Shown piece by piece: positions 28,880-45,270 of a stretch of DNA of 64,000 nucleotides; within the stretch, counting starts at the first letter, position 1, and the number at the start of each line of letters is the position of its first letter. The translations under genes and the position numbers were made by a program. Below the pieces are notes generated by a model. The model worked only from the letters and a program-made list of their open reading frames with translations, was not told the origin of the DNA and did not search any database. Source of the DNA: Hypomesus transpacificus (taxonomy: Eukaryota > Chordata > Actinopteri > Osmeriformes > Osmeridae); the NCBI RefSeq assembly GCF_021917145.1, contig NC_061063.1, positions 9,442,650 to 9,506,649 of the forward strand, in the 5' to 3' direction.

Positions 28880-29027
28880 TTTTTCACAATGTATGCTTCA
28901 TGTTTTGGCTGTTTGCAATGTTTGGGACTACCTCGTTGTTATGATCAGTGACCTATGCTCTTTTGTAAAAATCTCTCTTGGAAGTTGCTTTGGATAAAAG
29001 CGTCTGCTAAATGCATAAACGTAAATC
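28880..29027 (+). repeat. Interspersed repeat sharing the SINE 3' tail, copy 2
   Basis: Counterpart of 25899-26047, differing at only a few positions and ending GGATAAAAGCGTCTGCTAAAT. Confidence 0.85.
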
Positions 29028-30818
29028 TAAATTTAAGTCATCCATATATTGACAAAGACACTTTATCTATATTGCCAGAAAAGGTTGGTTTATGATGTTC
29101 AGGACTAACACTTCAAGACTGTTGATTAACGTTTCAGTCAACATGACTAAAACATATTTTCTCAATGAGTAAAATGAGTCCATGAAGGTAAAAACACATG
29201 TTCAGTTACTCACATGGCTTTAACCACAAATTACATCATTCAGTAGATGCATGTATCCAAAGTAGCATACAAATAGAGCATAGGCACAAAGCAGACCTAC
29301 AGCAGAATGACCAAACTGACTTAAGCTGACAATGCACACAATTGTTGTTGTTTTTATTTTGTTTTTCATATTTTATTCATAAACAAATAAAAAATTAATA
29401 TGTAGGGCGTAAGTTGAAGACAAATACTTATTTCATTTTATTTAATAAGCACTGGTTACTGATTTCAGAAAGCTAATGGTGCAAATATGTTATTTGTGAG
29501 ATCTCTTTTTAACCTTTGTGCTCTATTCATGAAAGTGGCAGTTGGTTTCTTTTTTTCTTTCACTTCAAGTTCAGGTGAACACCAACTCTTAGGAAAGGTG
29601 TGGCTGAGTAGTTTACATGGTATCCCATAACGCAATAGAAACTTGGCTACTCTCACCATGTCCCGCTCTGCTTTGGTTACGCAGAGGCAGGGTACTTCAA
29701 CCAATCAGGACGGGCTAAACCATACTTCCACGTTCCCGTGTTCTTCTTTTGCACAGAAGGCGGGACTTGTCTGAAAGCAAAGGATATGGTGGAAAGAAAA
29801 TAGACCGCTATTGATAGAAGGATAACGATAGCGTTATCGGAGGTAAGCTGACCAATATACCAGGCGCTTTAGAATGTTTTGTAAAGGTCTTGATATTTCA
29901 TCTGAAAGTAGACTCGAGTGGTCCTTTTTATTTTAGACAGAAGACTATGTTTACGTTTTCAGGAAATGAATGCAGGCATACGATAACGAAAGTGTATAGA
30001 TTTACTGAAATGCTAATTCAATTAAATAATGGGAGCGGTTAATGTTTAGGATTTGAGGGCCAAACACATTTTGGGTCGGAAATGTTTTTTTAAATGCCAG
30101 TAGCCTAATTATTTTAAACGTCCACGAGACACACCCACTCTTCAAGAGTGTTTTCCCCTGCATTGCAGCCTTGAGACGGATGACTAATGGAACAAATGAA
30201 ATGAGAGTAAATGGCATTTTCCAATAGGTTTGTACAAGCGGACTCTGTAAATCTAATACAGTGGTTCAGTTGTATGAGTAACTAAAACGTAAAGTATAAA
30301 CTCACTAAATGTCCTCGAATCTCAAAATTCTCCCGGATCGGAATTATCAGCCTACTTAAAGTTCATATAAGGTTTATGTAAAAATGCATTTAAGTTTGTT
30401 AAGTAACTAGAAAGTTTGTTGAGGTTAGGAATAGCCTAATAGTTTTCAAGATATTAATGGCCAAATAAGGCTTCGCAGATCAGACATTTGTGAGTGTGAC
30501 AATGTTAAAAAAATAAAAAATACCAGGAACTGAACACAAAAATTTTACATGCATTTGCTTTGGGACCCAAACATTATATAAAAGAACTTCTGAAAATCTG
30601 AAACAGTGGTGCAACCACTTTCCTGGATTTGTCACAGAATGACCCTAAAATGTTCAAGTTTCCAAACATGTTCCACAAAAAAAGTTTTTAATTTACACAA
30701 TCTGAAAATAACCAGAATAATATGTCACTAATTTGTCCATCCTTCAAATTCCCCATCCAGCTTCCCCCTCCGTTTTCCTGTGAGAGAGCGTCAGCTACTC
30801 AACCTTAGAGCTGCATCC

Positions 30819-31550
30819 ATGGCGAACGCTCAGCAGATCAAAAATACGGCAGTGAAGGTGCTTGTCTGTGTGGAGAAGGTGTCTAACTTCGCCTCCTCCA
30901 TCAACCCTCTCTTCGGCATCGTGACGGCTCTGGTCGGGGTGGCTCGCAAGGGCCTTGAGTGCGAAGAGGTCCATGCCCTGGACAAGGACTTCCAGCAGGT
31001 CCACAGCAAACTGGAGAGCATCTCCAAGAAGAACCAGCAGTGCCTGCGTCAGATCCGCATCGACGAGGTCAACGAGACCTTCGGGAAGTACGAGGAGTAC
31101 ATCAAGTACCAGTACGCGGCCTTCTCCAGCATGGTGGCGCTAGTGAAGAAGGATCCGGAGAACGCCGACCGCCACATGGCGTACTTCGAGAAGGTCTACG
31201 AGAGGTACAAGAGTGACATGAGTCTGGACGTGTACTATCGCGGCGTCATGGGAATGGGGTCCCTCTTCGGGAGGCCCCTGCTGAGCGTGTACCTGGAGCA
31301 CTGCGGGGGCGACCGCCAGGTGATGGAGAGCAGGTGCTCTCACTTGGGCCACCTGTTCCACATGGGTCTGATCGCCCTCATAGGCTACACGGCCGTTACC
31401 GAGGACGACGAGGACGAGGTCAGGGAGAAGTGGGCGAAGCGTGTGGAACACATCCAGGAGAAGATGCAGGAGGTTCTGAGCCGATGCAGCCAGGAGAGTC
31501 AAGACTTGAATGGGACGTCGGGGTCAGGGTCGGGTCTGGCTGGGAGATGA
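30819..31550 (+). CDS. Rapunzel-family protein
   Basis: Single coding exon, 243 aa. I chose the ATG at 30819 (MANAQQIKNTAVKVLVCVEK). An upstream GTG-initiated extension in the same exon lies in what looks like 5' UTR after the acceptor at 30760. Features are an alpha-helical protein with a hydrophobic segment NPLFGIVTALVGVARKGL, a long charged helical middle (EYIKYQYAAFSSMVALVKKD), a second hydrophobic stretch (GHLFHMGLIALIGYTAV), and a Gly/Ser-rich end. This layout matches the rapunzel proteins of zebrafish, a teleost-specific family whose founding mutant causes skeletal overgrowth; the biochemical role is unknown. Which paralogue this is (rpz to rpz5) I cannot say. Confidence 0.85.
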   Translation: MANAQQIKNTAVKVLVCVEKVSNFASSINPLFGIVTALVGVARKGLECEEVHALDKDFQQVHSKLESISKKNQQCLRQIRIDEVNETFGKYEEYIKYQYAAFSSMVALVKKDPENADRHMAYFEKVYERYKSDMSLDVYYRGVMGMGSLFGRPLLSVYLEHCGGDRQVMESRCSHLGHLFHMGLIALIGYTAVTEDDEDEVREKWAKRVEHIQEKMQEVLSRCSQESQDLNGTSGSGSGLAGR

Positions 31551-31834
31551 GGATCTGGTGGTTGCATACCACCAAATCCTCATCTACATTGGGAAGAAGA
31601 GGTCTACACCACTCTCTGGTTCCAAACTATTTCTATTGGACCAAGTCAATAAATGCAATCATATTTAGGTACAAATATGACTATAAAACCTGAAAATATT
31701 TGTTGTAGGCAATATTTGTATCTGTTTGTGTGATCTTTTGCCATCAATCTTTTGTTTTTTCTTTATCATGTTAAGCAATTTCTTGGAACAAAAACTTATG
31801 TTAATGTCCACAACTGCCTTATATGCTGCCTATG

Positions 31835-31840
31835 AATAAA
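31835..31840 (+). terminator. rapunzel-like gene polyadenylation signal AATAAA
   Basis: AATAAA 285 nt after the stop; a second copy is at 31879-31884. Confidence 0.6.
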
Positions 31841-32487
31841 AACTGAATATGTCAATGTTTGTAGCCTACACTGTCTTTAATAAAGAGGTGCGACTCCCAA
31901 CCTTTGGGCCACGGCCCACTAGTGGTCCGTAAGGGTAGTGCAGGTGGGCTGCCAAACCAATGAAAACAAAAAAAAGAATGAATATCTAAATATTTATATA
32001 TAGGCCTACTGTTGGTAAAGGATTATAAAAATTCGTACACATGTTAAAACTACATTTTGACTACATTCATAATGACCGAAACGCCAATATTTACAGTTGG
32101 CACGTTGACGTTAGCCCAACTGACATTTCTGCATTAACTTGCATATGCACTAGTACGCGCCACTTCCGTATTGCGCAAGCCAGACGAACAACTTCCGGTA
32201 GCTCGCAGTTACGATTGTTTTCGCAAACAAAATGCTATAAGCGATAAGTAGGCAAGTCGGTGTTATAATAGTAGGATACTCATCTTTCATTAATTTACAG
32301 TGATCATAATGTGTATACGTTTCATCTATACACCAGTCTCTTACACTGAGACCATAGGGGGAACACATATCCCCGGAGGTCTGAGGGAAGTGGTTCTCCC
32401 TCCTGTAAATGATTTCACAACCATTTTCTACAGTTGCAAATGTTTTATATGCTTTGTTTCCAGTTTTTCTTGTTTTATGTGGTATTT

Positions 32488-32683
32488 GGGAGTCAGATGG
32501 CTGAGCGGTGAGGGAGTTGGGCTAGTAATCAGAAGGTTGCCGGATCGATTCCCCGCCGTGCCAAAATGACGTTGTGTCTTTGGGCAAGGCACTTCACCCT
32601 ACTTGCCTCGGGGGGAATGTCCCTGTACTTACTGTAAGTCGCTCTGGACTAGAGCGTCTGCTAAATGACTAAATGTAAATGTA
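32488..32683 (+). repeat. tRNA-derived SINE, full length
   Basis: GGGAGTCAGATGGCTGAGCG head, B box GGATCGATTCC, GGGCAAGGCACTTCACCC body, GTAAGTCGCTCTGG and the GCGTCTGCTAAATGACTAAA tail. Confidence 0.9.
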
Positions 32684-32709
32684 ATTTGCTGTGATCGGAC
32701 GTAACTGCA

Positions 32710-32866
32710 GAAAAATCAGAATCAGAAAGGGATTTATTCGCCATGAAAATTTGCACAGACAAGGAATTTGCTTTGGCAGTAAGGTGCATACAATAAACAA
32801 ATAGGAATCTTAAATTTAGATATATGGTCTAAATATACTAAGGATACATTAACTAGCAATACTAAG
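32710..32866. repeat. Dispersed repeat, copy 2 of 2
   Basis: Matches 7817-7970 (GAATCAGAA ... GGGATTTATTCGCCATGAAA ... ACTAGCAATACTAA). It lies directly after a SINE. Confidence 0.7.
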
Positions 32867-32887
32867 AAGAAGACGTTTGAAAGGATA

Positions 32888-32889
<2 letters not shown>

Positions 32890-32923
<34 letters not shown>

Positions 32924-32931
32924 TAGATTAC
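32890..32931. repeat. Poly-C homopolymer, about 42 bp
   Basis: An uninterrupted C run following the dispersed repeat. Its true length is uncertain in any assembly. Confidence 0.9.
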
Positions 32932-33214
32932 AGTCTGGCCATTTATAAAGCAAGGGAAGCTGGTGACAATGGTTTACTGTGGCTTCTTTGATCTCTCCAA
33001 ACAAAAGCAAAAAGGTGAACTGTTTGGCTCCAGTGGTGTTGTTATGCATGATAAACGGATGTGTTGGGTGGCCGCAAATAGGCTATATTTGAGTTCTGCA
33101 AGTGGACTGCGAAGTGGAAAAGGTTGGAGTTGCTGGGTTAGACTATGTATTAATTATCAAATCAATTAATTTGAACGTCACACTAGGTAAATGTCATGAG
33201 ACCTGTAATGAAGG

Positions 33215-33251
33215 ACATGGACCTGTCACGCTGTTCGTGACAGGTCCATGT
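33215..33251. other. Perfect 16-bp inverted repeat with 5-nt loop
   Basis: ACATGGACCTGTCACG - CTGTT - its exact complement. It is not flanked by further pairing, and no mobile-element context is seen. Confidence 0.85.
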
Positions 33252-34522
33252 TTCTGAAATACAAATTACATTTATGTAGGCCTATGTAGTCTAAACTCTC
33301 GTTACCTGGAACTTTCTAGAACATTTCAATTTAATTATGTGAATATTTTTTACAGGTAAACTATGCTGTCGAAGATAAAACGTCGATTTATTCATTCTAG
33401 GTGTCAATGTCTTATGTTGTCCCCTAAAACCCTAGTGCAGAAATTGTGCAAACCGTAACCGATTAACTATTCCTTACTGGCTTCAAATGAAAACGATCAG
33501 ATTTGGGAAGCATTAAACCTGTTGGGATCATATAGGACCATAGACCATTCTTGCTTTACTGATAAAGTAGGCCTATACCCATCTCATCAGATTTGATGCT
33601 AGCGGTTGTCCTTTATTATCACGCAGAAAAATAGCCCTTAAATGCACTGAGTCCACCACACCACCAGAGAGAACCGCGAAGTCAGAACGAGGCAGCTGAA
33701 CGTAATGTGACTCTTGTTCATGTCGGTGTGCTGTTGTCGGCAACCCGATGTTTTGCCCATCAGGAAAACCAGTATTATTTTGGAAGTATTAACCAGGTTT
33801 GCTGATACAGCAACCAACTCGAAAAAATGAAGCCGACCACAACGTTAACTTCCAAAAGTTTGTAAGAAGGTCTTATTTCCGGTAAGTTCAAAGCGATTAT
33901 TAAATCATGTGAACTCAGCGCCTGTCATCTCAGGTTGGCAGCGCCCACTTACTTAGTATCTTACCCCTCCAAAAAGTTTAATATACTTATTTATCGATTT
34001 AAATGTTAAGCTTGAGCCGGTTATTAAACTTTTTACATTCACAAACTGTTTGGCTATATCTGCAGCTGTCTGCAGAGGAAGACAGGAGGGTTGGTGGTTT
34101 CCGGGGCGTAACTTGCAACGAACTTGAGATACTCTATGAAAACAAGGTAGCCTGTGAAGTAATTGTAACTGTATTCAAACATTGTAAACCTTGTCGAAAT
34201 ATTGACAGTGTACAAACCGTTTTTTTTAACCGTTAAATTGTTCCAAACGGTAAGAACTGTACTTGTCATGTCATGACACAGTAAGATGTATTTAATGTGT
34301 AGTGTAAGGTAGGGATAATAGGACCTCTTACACTAAACTGCCAGCACACACAGCCTACACAGGATTGACTCCAACGTGGAGGAGGGAGTTGAAAGCACCA
34401 AAGGAAGCCAAGTTTAGATTCCTGTCGAATTAACACCTGCACCCTTCCTAATCACATTGTGTGCTGCGTTTAAATTGTTTTCCAGCCATGATGATGTCCC
34501 ACAGCTGGTCCAGGGTGTATGA

Positions 34523-40350
<5,828 letters not shown>

Positions 40351-41352
40351 ATCCATATGAGACATGTATCTTTTCACAACTTGTACTTTTCTTTGTTGTT
40401 TGTTTTGCTGTTTTGTATCAAACCATTGCCTTGAAGGAGTGTTTTCACAAGAGAATTTAAATAGTTTCTCTCATCACATCATGTATTCGATATTCACATG
40501 ATTGTGTTTATTTTACAAATGAGTATTGCTTAGGCCTACTGTTATTTTTTCAGGGTTGTAAATATTTTTATTTAACGGTTCATTTTATTAAAACAATTTA
40601 TATAATGTGACTGAATTATTACTTGCTGAATCATGTTGTGTACAGATGGAAACGTGGAAAGATAAATTAATCCACATGAGAGCGCTGTTGCCACACAAAA
40701 TGAATTCAGAAACTCGCATGAAGCGATGGTAGAATTAAGACATTACTCAAATCCTAAATGTGCGGATGTAGCCAAAGCGATAAAAATAATCCTGCAATTA
40801 ATTTAATAACTAGCCTATGAAAAGCATGTCTATGATTAAAAGCGTTCAGATAAACAGCAAGTTTTCAATAATGTTTACATGTGTAACCATGGTTACGAAA
40901 CCGCGGTTGAGCCTAGTGGTGATGGGCGAAAGTCCAGAACCGGATATCACAATTTAGTTTTATTTCAAAATGGTTTAGATACTAACATCAAACAGTATAC
41001 TCTTTGTAACTTATCGGAGGTCACGTTTGGGGTGGTGCATATCAGGTACAGATCTTCATCTTTCACTACATTGTTAGTTTTCATGGGATTTTGGCCTTCG
41101 CCAAAATAGCTATAAAACACTAAACATCCGTTTCCTTTTGAGCTAAATTGACAAATGCAATGTGACAATCTTGTACTTGAAGTTACAATGTTGCTTTATG
41201 TTTGCGACTGACGTGTAACAAGCGGCATCTAGTGTAAGCAGCAACAGCTACAGTTGACTACTTTGGTTACAGGTTAGAAAATTAAATACCTCTAGACATC
41301 TTCTTAATGCATGCAGCTTAATTAGCCTACTGTATTTTTGTCTTTTTTTACA
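40351..41352. other. krit1 3' UTR and lrrd1 upstream region
   Basis: AT-rich, with a candidate ATTAAA polyadenylation signal for krit1 at 40587-40592. lrrd1's first coding exon begins after TTTTTACAG at 41353, so a 5' non-coding exon probably lies here. No coding exon is seen. Confidence 0.5.
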
Positions 41353-41362
41353 GGGCATTGCA

Positions 41363-44362
41363 ATGAAAATGTTTGAAGAATTCTTTTTTCAAAACCAAAA
41401 TTCGTCTTTCTCTTTAGACGGTCAGAGTCTGAAGGAAATTCCAGTGGATTTAATTCTGGAAAATGTGAAAGTGAAATGTTTGTCTCTATCAAACAATGAA
41501 CTGAAATCACTGCCAGAGGAGATTGAGGGCATGAGCAATGTGGAAGTTCTATCTGTTCAAGGAAACAAACTGACTTCATTACCTTCAGTTATTCAAAAAC
41601 TGCAGCTTCTCAAAGCCCTCGACATCAGTAACAATCAAATAGCTAAGCTTCCGAATGAAATATGTGAATTGAAGAATATCACACGTATTAATGCAAGCAA
41701 CAACAAACTGGAATGTCTTCCATCCACTTTTGGAGATTTGACAACTTTACAAGTCCTCAACCTGGACGGAAATCGCATTAATGCTTTACCTGAATCTTTT
41801 AGGTCCTTGAAGAACATCACTGTTTTGAATTTGGACAAAAACAAGCTCTCACATTTCCCCCATGTTGTATGCCAACTTCCCAAAATCCTCATCCTCAATC
41901 TCTCAAAAAACAAGATTTTGACTTTACCCAAGCACATATCTAAACTTACAAAACTAAAACAATTATCTATGAATGCCAACAGCCTGACCTGTTTGCCTCT
42001 ACAACTGTTTCGTATGACGAACTTGGAAGAGCTGAACTTGTGTATGAACCAGCTGACATCCCTTCCAGATGAGGTCGAGAAAATGAAGGGACTGAAGGTA
42101 TTACAACTGAGTTACAACAAGATAAGCTCGCTCACAGACAAGATAAGCGGATGTTCAAAACTCAGGCATCTCTGTGTTTCAGGGAACCTATTAAGACGAC
42201 TGCCTGAGAGCATTGGGGTTTTGACGCAGCTGCAAGACTTAATTGCTAACTGGAACCGTCTGGAAACACTTCCTCGACAAATGAGCTTGTTGAGAAACCT
42301 TTCCATCTTTGAATGCTCCAAGAATTACCTGGGTCACATCCCCCTGGAAATACGCAAATGCTCAATGTTGACCTCGGTGGATCTAGGTGGTAACCAGCTT
42401 CGCAACTTTCCAATGGGACTGTGCTCAGGACTTCCTCTGAAATTTCTTGACATCAGCCAAAACTTGTTGTCCAAGCTACCAGCTAACATCGGCGAAATCC
42501 ACACATTGCAGCACTTTAATCTGAGAGAAAACCGTTTCACAGGCGCTTTACCCAAACCTCTCTACGAACTACACAGCCTTATCCATTTGGACCTGAGTGG
42601 TAATGCCATACAGACCGTTCCAGAAGGCATTTCTGGCCTACAAAACCTTCAAGTGCTCTTTCTCCGGGGGAACAGGCTTGACGAGTTCCCTCTGGAGCTG
42701 CATCATCTGAAGAGTGTTCGGGTTCTTGACCTGTCAGACAATTTGCTAGGACGAATATCGACAGAGCTGAAAGGACTGAGAGAACTCAGGGACCTCAACC
42801 TCTCAAACAATCAGTTCTTCCTCTTTCCTGCCAAAGTGTGCGATCTGAAGTCCCTTGAAAAGTTGAAAATGTGCCACAAAAGAGGAGTAAAGGTAGGATG
42901 AGTTGACATTACACTCGGTCATTTAGCAGACACTCTTATCCAGAGCGACTTACAGGAAGTTGTACAGTAAGATTGATTTAGCTACGTTCCTAATCAACCA
43001 AAACGTAACAAACAGACAATTAAAAAATTGTATTCATTACAATTAAAATAGTCTGTTTTTTACTCCCACTAGCTGACTACACTGCCTAAGACCCTAACGA
43101 AGCTGAGATGTTTGAGGGAGTTTGATTTCTCAGACAACATCATCCAAGAGATCCCTGACAACATTGGAGAACTGAAGAACCTCACCAAGCTGATTGGAAA
43201 TAACAACCACATATCCTGCCTGCCCAAATGTATAACAGCTCTGCAGAACCTACAGCATCTAGAGCTGAAAGGTAAGAAGGAATCATGTAATACTTTTAGG
43301 TAAATACCCCCAACTTTCCAAAAATCCCAATTTGGTTTTGGTGCTGTTATGATTTTTCCTTAATGTGGCTAAGTAGAGGTTGGAACATGAGGACGCATAT
43401 GATTCAAGTGAAAGTCATTCTGATTATACTTAATAACGTTAATAATCTCCATCCTCACTCTGTTCTCCATGACAACATGAATACTAGTCCTGTGTCCTCA
43501 GGGAACCGTCTGCAGTACCTACCTCCCTATCTGGGCCAGCTGCCGTCTCTGAAACATGTAGAACTGGAGGGGAACCCACTCACCAGACCACCCAAATCCA
43601 TCTGTGACCAACACCAGATGGATACCATAGGCCAGTACATGAACAGCGAGATCGCCTGGAATGGTAAAGAATGGATCAGGACAGAAACAGTCATGGCAGC
43701 CTACTGTTCTGCAGTTCACAAAAACGTTGTTCTATTTCGTTATTGTTGAATAATGGAATTACGTTCAAATCATGTTTCAAGTTACTGGGTTTTTAATCAT
43801 ATACTATAACACTCTAATTGAACGAAAAGTGGCGCTGAGGATATTTTTCTGTATATCTTCCACCCCGCCAACCTCAAAATTGGATCGTTGTTACAGAGAA
43901 AATCCTACAGAAGGCTTTCAGGTTTGTTGCAAGCAACCTGCAAAGGAGAGACTTCAACCACTTCTGTGTGAAACTAAGAATACTACCTCAGGATTTCAAT
44001 GCTCAAGAAGATAAACAGTAAGATTTTGAATTATATTTTGAAATCCGTCACAGCAGCAACATTTCAATTCTTTTGATCAGAGTTTCAGTTAAAGGCAGTG
44101 TCTGAATGTGTATTTTTTTTACTGCATGGTACTTTTTATGGATAGTTTAGTTGACTACGGTGTGTGTTCTTGTGTCTGCAGAGTGCCACAGAAAGAGAAA
44201 ACAATGCAGGCCTTGACTAAATGGAGAGATCTCTACAACAGTGAGAAGGAGACGTCCTTTGTAGGAGACCAGCTTGTGAGGACCTTAGTTCTGGCGGGCC
44301 TGTATACTCTGTCTTCACAAGTCCAGGCCATAAAGATATATGCCAAGGCCATTAGACTGTGA
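41363..44362 (+). CDS. lrrd1: Leucine-rich repeat and death domain-containing protein 1
   Basis: Five coding exons in phase: 41363-42892, 43073-43271, 43502-43663, 43897-44017 and 44182-44362, for about 730 aa (human LRRD1 is near 860, so the N-terminus is shorter). The first exon is a long run of about 20 leucine-rich repeats of 23 residues, of the LxxLxLSNNxLxxLPxxI type (for example VKCLSLSNNELKSLPEEI). The last exons encode helices consistent with a death-type domain (EKILQKAFRFVASNLQRRDF, then GDQLVRTLVLAGLYTLSSQV). The cellular function is not established; LRR plus death domain suggests a protein-interaction scaffold. Its position between krit1 and cyp51 is the same as in human and supports the name. 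The start follows an acceptor by 10 nt, so an upstream in-frame exon cannot be excluded. Confidence 0.92.
42909..42965 (-). repeat. SINE/LINE 3'-tail fragment
   Basis: Reverse complement of the common tail (CATTTAGCAGACACTCTTATCC), in lrrd1 intron 1. Confidence 0.75.
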
Positions 44363-45270
44363 GAAAACAAATGCAGTAGGAAATGAGCAGAATGTGTCAA
44401 AATACTGTGTTGTTTTGAATTGTATTAGTAAGAAAAGTTATTTTTGTCTTGGAGTATTGTCAGCAATATAATTATTATTGTTTTGAATATCAAATGACTT
44501 TCATGTTGGTTGTTGACATCTACCACCTTGAGACATGGAGGGAAAGAAAAACCGTCAGGATGGTTTCAGCATCGTTTTCATACACTGATTCAAGTTGACT
44601 AACAACAATTGACATTTAATAATAATGTAGTCTGCTTAACATCTACCTTTCAAATAACATTACAGACCATAAACAAAAGATCAGCTTCTCATGATTGTTG
44701 ACTGATTTCTCTGTCATAGACTTGGTATTAATTTTCATTATTCATCATACTCTTATCCCAGACTGTGGCCGGTGAACTTGTAAGAGCGTGACCTCCAACT
44801 CTGTGTGGAGTTCAACCAATGTGGTTCGTTTCCTGCAGCGGCTTGCACCCAGCTGAACAGTGACATCATATAGCCAGACATCAGTTCAGGTAGAGCTAAC
44901 CAATCAGAGTGCCGGAGAGCGTGGAGTTACTTGATTGACACATAGCGAGTAGCCAATGAACCGACGCTTTCAGTCAGGCGGGGGCAGGATTAACATTACA
45001 GTGACAGGTACTGGTAGAGATGCCGGGCAAATATCACCGACCGCGTCCAATTGTCAGTTAGCACTTTCCAGACAGGTGACTTATCAACTACACTTGTCTC
45101 TGGGGTATCGAAGAATCTCCTTATTGCGTATTTAGGAAACGTGTTTTCATAAACGAACGAAGCGTTCATGATTGTCCATTGCGGCGACATCGAAACGGAC
45201 GGGTCTGCATTGTGAATAAGTCTGACGCAGCATATTCAACGGAATCAGGATACATTAAAAAGACGACATC
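44363..45270 (+). promoter_or_regulatory. cyp51: lrrd1-cyp51 intergenic region and cyp51 promoter
   Basis: Two CCAAT boxes (44900-44904, 44953-44957) and a GC box GGCGGGGGC (44977-44985) lie 290-370 bp before the cyp51 ATG. ATCACCGACC at 45033-45042 is a 7 of 10 match to the sterol response element ATCACCCCAC. SREBP-2 with NF-Y and Sp1 drives CYP51 in mammals, so this arrangement fits. The individual sites are predictions. Confidence 0.45.

Larger units (their letters stand above)
27625..30760. other. Intergenic region between the PI-PLC-like and rapunzel-like genes
   Basis: Divergent promoters must lie here. Contents: a purine/poly-G stretch near 28482-28507, a CT then CA microsatellite at 28593-28680, and the repeat at 28880-29027. 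There is a probable non-coding first exon of the rapunzel-like gene ending at 29842 (GGAG/GTAAGC), with the matching acceptor CCATCCAG at 30760. No other coding exon is recognised. Confidence 0.5.
31885..34485. other. Intergenic region upstream of krit1
   Basis: It contains a SINE (32488), a dispersed repeat (32710), a long poly-C run (32890) and a perfect hairpin (33215-33251). The stretch GCCACGGCCCACTAGTGGTCC near 31909 resembles the end of a hAT-type repeat, but I could not find its partner end. No coding exon is recognised; krit1 5' UTR exons probably lie toward the right end. Confidence 0.5.
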
